Shown: positions 1 to 7,988 of the stretch, in pieces
Layout of the letters: each line of letters starts with the position of its first letter
Position numbering within the stretch: position 1 is the stretch's first letter
Origin: Acidimicrobiia bacterium
Lineage (GTDB): Bacteria > Actinomycetota > Acidimicrobiia > Spongiisociales > Spongiisociaceae
Length of the DNA: 48,379 bases
Direction: 5' to 3'
Assembly: GCA_022827785.1 (NCBI GenBank)
Contig: JAJEIM010000016.1
Span: forward strand, 1-48,379
Program-made: the position numbers and the translations under genes
The notes under the pieces: model-generated
Database searches by the model: none
Told to the model about the DNA's origin: nothing
The model's input: only the letters and a program-made list of their open reading frames with translations

Positions 1-2
1 AC

Positions 3-119
3 CACAACGCCGCTGTCATCTGCGTCGCCCGCCGACGCTGCAACATCATCCTGGCCATGCTCAAAACCCAAACGCCCTACCAACCCCGCCAACCCCAGAA
101 ACTGCCCGAAGCGGCTTGA
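3..119 (+). CDS. IS110-family transposase, C-terminal end only
   Basis: The window opens inside a reading frame that gives a 38-residue tail ending in TGA at 117-119. The tail starts HNAAVICVARRR and continues with LAMLKTQTPYQP, the pattern that closes IS110/IS116-type transposases (the transposase_20 part, which acts with the N-terminal DEDD catalytic domain to insert circular IS DNA). The catalytic region and the start lie outside the window, so intactness cannot be judged. IS110 elements lack ordinary terminal inverted repeats, so the right end of the element, somewhere in about 120-240, cannot be fixed by eye. It marks the left edge of the accessory region. Confidence 0.75.
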   Translation, partial: HNAAVICVARRRCNIILAMLKTQTPYQPRQPQKLPEAA

Positions 120-242
120 CAACAAGACAGGGACACCCCCCGACCACAATGGGTAGTCCTGCCAACGACCAAGCGCAGAACGTACACCGAGCACTTTATG
201 CGGCGGCGAGAGTCGGCGCCCGGACCGGTAGCATCGCACGCC

Positions 243-3200
243 ATGGGTTCGGTGGTGGAGTTCGTGGTGTTCGATCTGGAGACCAACGCCGACCGGCCGG
301 ACCCTTCGGAGCACGAGATCATCCAGATCGGGGCGGTTCGCGCAGGGCTGACGGGCGAGGCGGACAGCTTCGAGACGCTGGTGCGGCCTGAGCGAAGGCT
401 GCCGGAGCGGATCACCAGGCTGACCGGTCTCGAATACGCGGAACTGGCCGGCGCGCCTCCGCTTGCGGATGCTCTCCGGCGGTTCCTCGCCTGGGTGGGC
501 GACCGCCCGATGATCGCCCACAACGGCCTGGGATACGACTTCGTGGTGCTCGACGCCGCCGCAGCCCGGGTCGGCCTCGAAGCACCACCCGGTCCCCGGC
601 TCGACTCCCTCGAGCTCGCCCACCTGGTCCACGCTCGGGCGGGGACAGCCATCCGGGGAGTGGATGGACGCCACCCTCCCCCCGGTCGTAGCCTGGACGA
701 CCTGGCCGAGTTCTACGGAATCCCGGGACGGGACCGGCACGAAGCGCTGGTCGACGCGCGAATGACCCATCGGATCGTGCTGAGGATGCTGGAGGAAATC
801 GATCGGCCCACACCCGCCCGCCGTCTCCAACGCTGGGTCCTCGGTCGGGTCGGGCATCCCTGGACCGCTTTCGTCTCCACAGCCGAACAACCGGTTGCCC
901 TCGATCAGGTGGTTCCCCATCCGGTCTCCGGTCACCCTGTGGAAGCTACCGGCCGGTTCGACATCAACAAGGTCGTAGCGGCATTCCGGGCCGGAGGCGC
1001 CCTGATGACCGCCGGGCGGACACCACGCCCGCAGCAGGCGAAGATGGCCCGCCTGGTATCCAGAGCGATCTCGCGCCCGGGCGAGCCCGCGATGATCGAG
1101 GCGCCGACCGGGACCGGTAAGACCCTGGCCTATCTGGTTCCTGCCATCGAGATGGCTCGGGCGTCAGGCCGAACGGCGGTGATCACCCCCCACTCGCGGG
1201 TCTTGCAGGACCAGATTCTGGCCACTCTCGAGGAACTGGAGAGCCAGATCGGACCGTTCTCCAAGGTCGTCATGAAGGGTCGCGAGAACTACGTGAGCCT
1301 GAAGGCTCTGGATGCCGAGCTCACCGGCCTGGACGAGGAGACGGATCGAACCCCCATCCACCACGCGACGGGGATGGCGCTGGCAATCCTCTGCGGGTGG
1401 GTCGCGCAGACTCCGACCGGTGACTGGGCCGACCTTCGCACGGCGGCCATCAAGAGTCGGCTGGCGCCTTTGCGGTTCCTTCGCTGGAAGCTGCGGGTCA
1501 CCGACCGACCCGGCCCCGTGCGCGGTCCGCTGGACAAGCTGGACTTCTATCGGCGCGCCCGATACGCGCTGAGGCGCGCCCACGTGGCAATCCTCAACCA
1601 TGCCCTTCTCGCCACGGATCCAGGTCTCGGCGACGACTTCAACCTGATCATCGACGAGGCCCACGACCTTGAGGATTCGGTTACCGCGGCCGCCAGCCGG
1701 ATCGTCTCCGGAGAGCAACTCGAAAGGCTCTGCGCCGCGATCTGGGATGACGAACAGCGGCGCGGGCTGGTGGTCAGGTTGGCAAACGCTACAGGTGCAG
1801 GCCTCCGGGACCCGAAGATCACGGCCATGCGGCAGGCGGTGCTGGATACCCGCTCCGCGATCGAGGCGTTCGGAGCGCCCCTCACCGAGTACTTGAGAGA
1901 CCGGACCGGCATCAGCCGTGAGGAGGCTGCCCGCTATGGCGCGTCCTACCGCATCCGGCGCGGTGTGGACACCCGCCACCCTGCGTACCAGGCCGTGATC
2001 GATCGGGAACGGATCATGCGGAGATGTCTGCGGCGGCTCATCAATGCGCTGGACGACTTCGTCGTTCCCAGGGCGCTGCGGGGTCGCTACCGCCGTGACG
2101 CCTTGGAGGATGAGCTGGCACGCCTGGGTCAGGAGTTGAGGGAGGCAGCGAAGCTGGCCGAGGCGGTCCTGTGGGCCTCGACCGACCTGCGCCTCTTCGA
2201 TGAAGATGCCGATCCCGATCTGACCGACTGGATCAACATCGCCGAGGTCGCGTACGCCGACCCGTCGTCCGGGATCGAGGGCAGGGAGGATGGGGATGGT
2301 TCACAGAAGGGGAGCTGGCAGTGGGCCCTCCGAAGGGTTCCGCTGTCCGTGGCCGGAGTGCTGTCAGACGTCTGGAAACGCAGCCACTCGACCGTGCTCA
2401 CATCGGCAACTCTCCGGAGCGGCGACAGCTTCGACTACCTGATCAGGCGGCTCGGGATTGGCGCGGCCCGAACCGACGTGCTCGACTCTCCTTTCGAGAA
2501 CCTCCCGAAACAGCATCTCCTCCTACTCACCGACTACCTGCCTGCTCCGCGAGGCAGGCTGATGGACCGCTTCACGGAGATTGAGGCCCGGGAGATACCG
2601 AGGCTGTGCGTGGCAAGCGAAGGTGGCGCCCTGGCACTGATGACCGCCCGAGCCCGGCTCGAGTATGTCCGGGACCATGCCCGGCCCCACCTCGCTCCCC
2701 TGGGGCTCGAGCTCCTCGCCCAGGGAGACGGCTCCTCCCCGGCGCTCGTCGAGCAGATGAGGTCCGATCGATCCACCTCCCTGCTGGGCTTGAGATCGTT
2801 CTGGGAGGGCGTGGACATTCCCGGAGAGGCACTGCGGCTACTCATCATCGAGAAGATCCCATTCGACTCCATCGGCGATCCGGTGGTGGCCGCCCGGACA
2901 GACCTGATCGAGAGGCAGAACCTGGACCCTTTCGCCGAGTACATCGTCCCGAGGGCTGCCATCGCCTTCGCCCAGGGGGTGGGAAGGCTGATTCGCACCG
3001 CAGACGACACCGGCGTCACCGTGGTGCTCGACAACCGGATCAGGCGGCCGATCGGCTATCGCGACGTGCTGTTGCGAAGCCTGTCAGGCCCACCCGCTTC
3101 GCGGAACATCGACACTCCCGAGCAGGCCTACCGGGCGATCACCGACCACTTGCGTATCGTTCTTGACGAGGAACGGTGGGAACGGATCGAGCACATCCCC

Positions 3201-5345
3201 GGCATCCCGACGCTGTCGCAGGGGGCTCTGGAGATCACCGGCGAGGCAGCGCTCGACCACCAGACCGTCGGCGACCGACTGGAAGCCGCCCGGCAATGGC
3301 TGGGATTCGAAGCTTGGCGGCCGGGCCAGCAGGAGATCATGACCATGTTCATCGAGGGCGAGGACACGGTGGCCGTCCTCCCCACCGGATCGGGCAAGTC
3401 GGTCACCTACCAGGTACCCGCCCTGGTCTCCCCCGGCGTGACGCTGGTGATCTCGCCGCTGATCGCCCTGATGCGGGACCAGGTCGACAACCTGCGCGCC
3501 AAGGGGGTCACCGAGGCGGCCGCCATATACGCCGGCGTCGGGCAGGCCGAGCAGCGTGACATCCTCCGGGCCGCGGCCGATGGCCACATCAAGCTGCTGT
3601 ACGTGAGCCCCGAACGGCTGTGGTCGCCGGTGTTCCGATCCTGGCTGGGAAAGGTGGACGTGAGGAGGATCGCCATCGACGAAGCCCATTGCATCTCGAT
3701 GTGGGGTCACTCCTTCCGCCCGGAATACGCCGTGATCCCGCGAGCGATCTCCGATGTCACCACAACTCGACTGCCGGTGCTCGCGGTGACCGCCACCGCC
3801 ACTCCGCAGGTGCTCGATGACATATCGGACCTGCTGGAACTCCGGGAGCCGTCGAAGCTGAGCGGCTCGGCGAACCGGCCCGAGATCCACTACTTCGTGG
3901 AGAGGTGCCGGAACAAACGCGATCGTGACCTCCGGGTCGCCAAGGTGGTCGAGGCGTTCCGGCGGCAGAGCGCCATCGTCTACGTACCGACCCGCAAGGA
4001 CACCACCCGCCTGTCATCCCTGCTACGTATCTTCGGACACCGGGTACGGCCGTACAGCGGCGCGATGGAGTACACCGAGCGGGAACACACCGAGGACGCC
4101 TTCCGCCACGGCGAGATCGATGTGGTGGTGGCAACCAAAGCGTTCGGACTCGGGATCGACAAGCCCGACATAGCCCTGATCGTCCATCTCGAGATGCCCG
4201 CCTCCATCGAGGAGTACGTGCAGGAGACCGGCCGGGTGGCCCGGGGCGCCCGCGACGGTACGGGGCCGGAAACCGGCACGGCGGTGCTCATGGTCACGCC
4301 GCGGGACTGCCGCATCCGCGAGTACTTCATCCGCTCCTCCGTTCCGGAGCCCGACGAGGTCTACGAGGTGTTCGGCCGCCTACGTCCCGGATTGAACTTT
4401 CTCGATCCCGCTTCTCTCTCGAACCGTCCGGAAGGAGAGGATCAGGAGGGGGACCAGACCACCGCCCTCGCCCTGCATTACCTGGACCGGATCGGCGCCG
4501 TCACCAGGCACCAGGACTTCGTGCTGGATGGCCGGGTCACGCTCGTAGACCACACGTGGGAGCTGTTCGACCGTTACCGCAGCCAGCGCCCGCAGAGAGC
4601 TGATCGAGCGGAGGCCGTACTCCGTCACGCCGAGAAGGTGGGAGGCGACTACCGGTGGAGTTCATGGCGGGACCGCCTCGGCATGACTCCAACCCAGACC
4701 GAAGCGGTGCTCTTCGACCTGCAGAAAGAGGACATCTGCGACTTCACCGGCTGGAAGTTCGGCTGGGTATTCGAGCTCCTGGACGGAGCCGAACCGGACC
4801 GCCCACGCCTGCGCGAGATGCTGCGGATCCAGCGGGAAGCCGTCGAGCAGCGGGCCATCAAGGCCCGAGAACTGGCGCGCGGCGCTCCCGATTGCCGCCG
4901 GCGCGAGATGCTCCGCTACCTGGGCGAGAACGAGCCGGGTTTCGCCACCTGCGGCGGATGTGACGCCTGCACGCCCGGCCTCCCCCGCCGGTGGGCCGGG
5001 ATCGATGTGCGTCACGAGCAGGTACGGGAGGCCGTAGAAGAAACCGCCACGCTGACCATCCTGATCCTCGTCGACAGCGTCTCGGCAGGCCATTGGTCGA
5101 GACGCAACCTCGTCAGGACGCTGCGGGGTGACGGCGGTGGGCCGTACCCGTTAGACCGGCGGCTGGCGCTGCACAGCTGTTTCGCGCAGCTGGCGATGCT
5201 GACCACCGATCAGGTGGAGGACCGGATCGACGAGCTGATCCACGAAGGCATCCTCGAGGCGACATCTCCCGATGGCCGTGACTACGAAACCCTGCGCCTG
5301 ACCGAGCGCGGTCAGGAGATCGTCCGGGGACGCTACGCCCGCTAG
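243..5345 (+). CDS. Triple fusion: DEDDh exonuclease - DinG-like helicase - RecQ helicase
   Basis: A 1700-residue protein with three nucleic-acid enzymes in one chain. Residues about 1-180 are a DnaQ-like 3'-5' exonuclease (FDLETN, then HNGLGYDF, then HEALVDA, giving the D-E-D-D-h set). About 250-940 is a DinG/XPD-type superfamily 2 helicase: Walker A APTGTGKT near 289, DEAH near 469, motif VI QGVGRLIR. About 1010-1580 is RecQ: Walker A LPTGSGKS near 1047, IDEAHCISMWGH near 1145, ETGRVARGA, and a zinc site with one Cys near 1550 and CGGCDAC near 1570. A winged-helix-like tail follows. ATG 243 is preferred over ATG 198 because the exonuclease fold begins right after it; no clear ribosome site marks either. 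The four Cys of the DinG iron-sulphur cluster are missing. A hairpin (5349-5381) and 69 bases separate it from the next helicase gene. The domain calls are secure; a repair or defence role is inference. Confidence 0.9.
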   Translation: MGSVVEFVVFDLETNADRPDPSEHEIIQIGAVRAGLTGEADSFETLVRPERRLPERITRLTGLEYAELAGAPPLADALRRFLAWVGDRPMIAHNGLGYDFVVLDAAAARVGLEAPPGPRLDSLELAHLVHARAGTAIRGVDGRHPPPGRSLDDLAEFYGIPGRDRHEALVDARMTHRIVLRMLEEIDRPTPARRLQRWVLGRVGHPWTAFVSTAEQPVALDQVVPHPVSGHPVEATGRFDINKVVAAFRAGGALMTAGRTPRPQQAKMARLVSRAISRPGEPAMIEAPTGTGKTLAYLVPAIEMARASGRTAVITPHSRVLQDQILATLEELESQIGPFSKVVMKGRENYVSLKALDAELTGLDEETDRTPIHHATGMALAILCGWVAQTPTGDWADLRTAAIKSRLAPLRFLRWKLRVTDRPGPVRGPLDKLDFYRRARYALRRAHVAILNHALLATDPGLGDDFNLIIDEAHDLEDSVTAAASRIVSGEQLERLCAAIWDDEQRRGLVVRLANATGAGLRDPKITAMRQAVLDTRSAIEAFGAPLTEYLRDRTGISREEAARYGASYRIRRGVDTRHPAYQAVIDRERIMRRCLRRLINALDDFVVPRALRGRYRRDALEDELARLGQELREAAKLAEAVLWASTDLRLFDEDADPDLTDWINIAEVAYADPSSGIEGREDGDGSQKGSWQWALRRVPLSVAGVLSDVWKRSHSTVLTSATLRSGDSFDYLIRRLGIGAARTDVLDSPFENLPKQHLLLLTDYLPAPRGRLMDRFTEIEAREIPRLCVASEGGALALMTARARLEYVRDHARPHLAPLGLELLAQGDGSSPALVEQMRSDRSTSLLGLRSFWEGVDIPGEALRLLIIEKIPFDSIGDPVVAARTDLIERQNLDPFAEYIVPRAAIAFAQGVGRLIRTADDTGVTVVLDNRIRRPIGYRDVLLRSLSGPPASRNIDTPEQAYRAITDHLRIVLDEERWERIEHIPGIPTLSQGALEITGEAALDHQTVGDRLEAARQWLGFEAWRPGQQEIMTMFIEGEDTVAVLPTGSGKSVTYQVPALVSPGVTLVISPLIALMRDQVDNLRAKGVTEAAAIYAGVGQAEQRDILRAAADGHIKLLYVSPERLWSPVFRSWLGKVDVRRIAIDEAHCISMWGHSFRPEYAVIPRAISDVTTTRLPVLAVTATATPQVLDDISDLLELREPSKLSGSANRPEIHYFVERCRNKRDRDLRVAKVVEAFRRQSAIVYVPTRKDTTRLSSLLRIFGHRVRPYSGAMEYTEREHTEDAFRHGEIDVVVATKAFGLGIDKPDIALIVHLEMPASIEEYVQETGRVARGARDGTGPETGTAVLMVTPRDCRIREYFIRSSVPEPDEVYEVFGRLRPGLNFLDPASLSNRPEGEDQEGDQTTALALHYLDRIGAVTRHQDFVLDGRVTLVDHTWELFDRYRSQRPQRADRAEAVLRHAEKVGGDYRWSSWRDRLGMTPTQTEAVLFDLQKEDICDFTGWKFGWVFELLDGAEPDRPRLREMLRIQREAVEQRAIKARELARGAPDCRRREMLRYLGENEPGFATCGGCDACTPGLPRRWAGIDVRHEQVREAVEETATLTILILVDSVSAGHWSRRNLVRTLRGDGGGPYPLDRRLALHSCFAQLAMLTTDQVEDRIDELIHEGILEATSPDGRDYETLRLTERGQEIVRGRYAR

Positions 5346-5348
5346 CCC

Positions 5349-5381
5349 GGCTCCCCGCAGAGGACAGGGGGTAGCGGGGCC
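5349..5381 (+). terminator. Intercistronic GC hairpin
   Basis: GGCTCCCCGC at 5349-5358 can pair with GCGGGGCC at 5374-5381, leaving a one-base bulge, directly after the stop of the fusion helicase. There is no T-run behind it. It may lower read-through into the next helicase gene or protect the upstream transcript end. Confidence 0.3.
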
Positions 5382-5414
5382 ATCCCGCCGGCGCCTCCGT
5401 AAGATGCTGTGCCG

Positions 5415-7154
5415 ATGGCCTTCCTCATCCCGGAGAACATTCCGAGCCGGTCCGACGTACCCGATCGGCTCAGGCATGTCGCGAGAGCGCTGCGCGACTT
5501 CGTTCCGGATGAGGCGACAGTATGGCTGCAGGAGGTCGGAAACGACCCGCGGTACCTCTTGGTCCTGGACCCCGGCGCAGGTATTGCTCTGATCGAAGCC
5601 CCACTGATCCGGACGGCGAGTCGTAGGCCGAAGTGGTTCAGCAAATGCCTCAGGGAGGAGGAGGACATCCTCCGCATCAGGGAGGACATAGCCGCGCTGG
5701 CCGTAGGCCTGCAAACCCGGATCGACCGGTCGCTGGTCCGTTCCCTGCCGGTCAGCCACGTAGTGGCGGCGCCGGACCACGATGAACCGGTCGACGGCTT
5801 CCAGCCTGGAGAGAACCAGGCTCTCCTACTCGGGTCCGACATGACCGAGACCCGAATGCATGCGGCCCTCCGGCGGATTCTGGGCGCCACGACCGATGGT
5901 CCCCTCAGCGAGCAGGAGGAGAACCGGGTCCGGGCCGAGATCAACCCCAGGGTGGTCATCGATCCCAAGGTGATCGGGTCCGAAGCAGCGAGCGGGCAGA
6001 CCCTCCCCCTGTTCCAGGAGCCCGAGCTGGCCCCGGAGGACGTCATCCGGGTGATGGACCGCCGCCAGGAACGGCTCGCCGAGCACATGGGCTGGGGGTA
6101 CCGGATGCTGCGAGGGGTGGCCGGAAGCGGCAAGACCCTGGTGCTGACCCATCGAGCCCGATACCTACACGATACGTTCCCCAACTACCGCATCCTCCTG
6201 CTCTGTTTCAACCGGCTGCTCGCCAACGCTTTGGAACTCATGGTGGATCCGGGCGACCGCTTGACCGTCACCAACATCGACCGCCTCGCGTACCGCCTAG
6301 GGAGACGAAGTGCGGGAGGCGGGAACTTTGACTTTGACCAGCAGCGGCGCCGAGCCATCACCGCCGCTAACCGACTCCCCGACTCCCGCCGTTACGACGT
6401 CGTCCTGATCGACGAGGCCCAGGACCTGGACCACACGGCCCTCGACCTGGCCTACGCGATGCTCAAGAAGTCTCGCCGGGACCTCAAGGCCACGACCCGA
6501 GGCCTGGGCTCCTACAACACCGGTCACCTGGTGATGGCATTGGACAGCGCTCAGGCCGTTTATGGCAAGGCTGGGCGGCGGAGCATGACATGGAACCCGC
6601 CCGGGGTCACCGCTCAGGGCCGCACCACGATCTTCGGACGCAACTACCGCAATACCCGCCAGATTCTGGACTTCGCCTGGAGTTTCCTAGACAACTCGCC
6701 TACCGGGCGTTCGAACTCGAACTTCACGGAGGGGGATCTCGTGGTCCCCAAGGCCGCTCACCGGGAAGGCTCGGTCCCCAGAGTCCTGGAATGCGGGAAC
6801 TTCCGCCACGAGGCGCGAGCAATCGCAGACGAGGTCGAGCGTCTCATCGGCTCAGGAGTCGAAGTCAAGGACATAGCCGTGATGTATGGGCACAAGGATC
6901 TACAGAGCGAGCTATGGAACGAGCTCTGCCGGAGGCGGGATCTCCCCTACTTCCACATCCAGCACCGGGAACGGAACGGGATACAGGCGAACAGAGACAA
7001 AGCAATGGGGGTCCAAGACAAGATCCGGGTCTCGACCATTCACGGCCTCAAGGGCCTCGAGTTCAGCCGAATCGTGATCGGCGGCGTCAACCAGGCCTAC
7101 GCCCACGATGTCCCCGAAGAGGAGCAAACCGAGGCCGTCAAGCGCCTCGTCTAG
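5415..7154 (+). CDS. UvrD-like superfamily 1 helicase, interrupted by an amber codon in motif VI
   Basis: A 579-residue product. The first ~100 residues contain YLLVLDPGAGIALIEAP, which resembles the core of a NERD nuclease domain but lacks the usual EVK catalytic triplet. The helicase follows: Walker A GVAGSGKT near 235, LIDEAQDLDH near 331, FGRNYRNTRQI (motif IV region), and STIHGLKGLEF (motif V). The frame then reads KRLV-stop at TAG 7152-7154. The same frame continues with VGMTRAMDELVVTYSG to a second stop at 7242-7244. UvrD family proteins read (R/K)RLxYVGMTRA here, so the TAG stands exactly where a Tyr codon (TAC/TAT) is expected. As written, the product lacks the arginine finger of motif VI and should be inactive unless TAG is read through. 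Start is ATG 5415; GTG 5409 is also in frame. Neither has a clear ribosome site. Confidence 0.8.
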   Translation: MAFLIPENIPSRSDVPDRLRHVARALRDFVPDEATVWLQEVGNDPRYLLVLDPGAGIALIEAPLIRTASRRPKWFSKCLREEEDILRIREDIAALAVGLQTRIDRSLVRSLPVSHVVAAPDHDEPVDGFQPGENQALLLGSDMTETRMHAALRRILGATTDGPLSEQEENRVRAEINPRVVIDPKVIGSEAASGQTLPLFQEPELAPEDVIRVMDRRQERLAEHMGWGYRMLRGVAGSGKTLVLTHRARYLHDTFPNYRILLLCFNRLLANALELMVDPGDRLTVTNIDRLAYRLGRRSAGGGNFDFDQQRRRAITAANRLPDSRRYDVVLIDEAQDLDHTALDLAYAMLKKSRRDLKATTRGLGSYNTGHLVMALDSAQAVYGKAGRRSMTWNPPGVTAQGRTTIFGRNYRNTRQILDFAWSFLDNSPTGRSNSNFTEGDLVVPKAAHREGSVPRVLECGNFRHEARAIADEVERLIGSGVEVKDIAVMYGHKDLQSELWNELCRRRDLPYFHIQHRERNGIQANRDKAMGVQDKIRVSTIHGLKGLEFSRIVIGGVNQAYAHDVPEEEQTEAVKRLV

Positions 7155-7244
7155 GTGGGCATGACGAGAGCAATGGACGAACTGGTGGTCACCTACTCCG
7201 GCGCTGGGGACATCGGACAGGCCCTACGGGACGCCAGCCCGTAG
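7155..7244 (+). pseudogene. Stranded C-terminal piece of the UvrD-like helicase
   Basis: In the same frame as the upstream helicase and directly after its TAG codon. It encodes VGMTRAMDELVVTYSG plus a short tail ending in TAG at 7242-7244. VGMTRA is the core of superfamily 1 motif VI. It has no start signal of its own at this point, so it is either the lost end of a broken gene or the read-through part of a longer product (5415-7244, 609 codons before the stop, one of them TAG). Confidence 0.8.
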
Positions 7245-7278
7245 AAGGCGCCGGACCGAAGACTCCCGACCCGGCGAG

Positions 7279-7596
7279 TCACAGGCCCAACACTGATCGA
7301 ATGCCATCGTCGATGGCGGCTACGAGGGGGCGCGGTAGTTGGCCAACACGCTCCGATAGCCAGGATCGGTCCACCAACTCCAGGCCCAGGGGCACTGCAA
7401 CAGATTCCTTCGGCAAGCCAGTGGCCGACGGATCTAGCAGCACGTTGCCGGCGAGTCCCGCTCTCTCGAGGTTGGACGTCAACGGTACGACATGGGTCTG
7501 CCAAACGTCAACGCCGAGAACATCACCGGAGGACACGATCACACACGGCCGGAGCTTGTCGAGTTCGATCCAATAGACCTCGCCTCGTGTTACCAA
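7279..7596 (-). CDS. PemK/MazF-family toxin (endoribonuclease)
   Basis: 105 residues, the normal length for MazF/PemK toxins, which cut mRNA at short sites. It opens with RGEVYWIELD, followed by LRPCVIVSS, matching the RG(D/E)V..v.l.....RP.lVvS pattern of the family, and later VPLTSN. It lies on the opposite strand to the helicases and converges with them. Its start overlaps the end of the upstream antitoxin-like gene by 7 bases (7590-7596), the usual arrangement of a coupled toxin-antitoxin operon. The conserved active-site Arg and the Ser/Thr of the family appear to be present, so it is probably functional. Confidence 0.85.
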   Translation of the reverse strand: MVTRGEVYWIELDKLRPCVIVSSGDVLGVDVWQTHVVPLTSNLERAGLAGNVLLDPSATGLPKESVAVPLGLELVDRSWLSERVGQLPRPLVAAIDDGIRSVLGL

Positions 7597-7820
7597 GGGG
7601 CCGATCTTCCCATCCGCTCACCTACTGCGCGGGCATCCTGCCGATCCGGCCGCTCACCAGCAGCCAGCGCCGCATCCGCCAAGAGCTGCTGGGCAAAGGA
7701 AAGCGTCGACCGGGCCGAATGGCGGCGGAGTTGCTCGGTTACCCACCTCGAAAAGGGCATGTCGAGACTCTCGATAATGGGTACTACTTCGTCGGGGATG
7801 CTTATCGTTTTGTTCGGCAT
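7590..7820 (-). CDS. MazE-like ribbon-helix-helix antitoxin
   Basis: 76 residues. The N-terminal MPNKTISIPDEVVPIIES has the beta-strand-then-helix pattern of a ribbon-helix-helix DNA-binding domain; the rest is a charged, Ala-rich helical tail of the kind that wraps the toxin. It is first in the two-gene leftward operon and overlaps the toxin start by 7 bases. An inverted repeat lies 5 bases upstream of its ATG (7825-7837), as expected for an autorepressing antitoxin. There is no ribosome site ahead of the ATG, which suggests a leaderless mRNA. The family call rests mainly on position and the N-terminal pattern. Confidence 0.75.
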   Translation of the reverse strand: MPNKTISIPDEVVPIIESLDMPFSRWVTEQLRRHSARSTLSFAQQLLADAALAAGERPDRQDARAVGERMGRSAPW

Positions 7821-7824
7821 GTAC

Positions 7825-7856
7825 GTATGTTACATACATACAGTGATGTGAGCCAA
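7825..7856 (-). promoter_or_regulatory. Promoter and operator of the toxin-antitoxin operon
   Basis: On the minus strand TTGGCT (7851-7856) and TAACAT (7827-7832) are 18 bases apart, a plausible -35/-10 pair that would place the first transcribed base at about the A of the antitoxin ATG (7820). GTATGT (7825-7830) and ACATAC (7832-7837) form a perfect 6-base inverted repeat over the -10 box, a natural site for repression by the antitoxin. The start point is inference. Confidence 0.5.
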
Positions 7857-7939
7857 GTCTGTCCGGCCGTGGACCCGCGCGTAGTCGCTCGGCCCTGGGG
7901 ACAGTCGGCGGGGGCGGCCCCTCCCGATGGGAACAGGGC

Positions 7940-7967
7940 GGAGGGGCCGCCTCGTGGCGGCCCCTCC
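7940..7967 (-). terminator. 12-bp perfect hairpin behind the binding-protein gene
   Basis: GGAGGGGCCGCC (7940-7951), loop TCGT, GGCGGCCCCTCC (7956-7967): a perfect 12-bp stem 21 bases beyond the stop of the leftward binding-protein gene. A further copy of the right arm sequence (within 7912-7925) could pair with the left arm instead. There is no T-run on either side, so termination would be of the GC-hairpin type common in actinobacteria. Confidence 0.55.
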
Positions 7968-7988
7968 GGATGCTTGGGTCTTGGGTTG

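Noticed and set aside
7152-7154. Pyrrolysine insertion at the in-frame TAG of the helicase
   Set aside because: No pyl genes are seen, and the family consensus at the site is Tyr, one base away from TAG; mutation or error is simpler.
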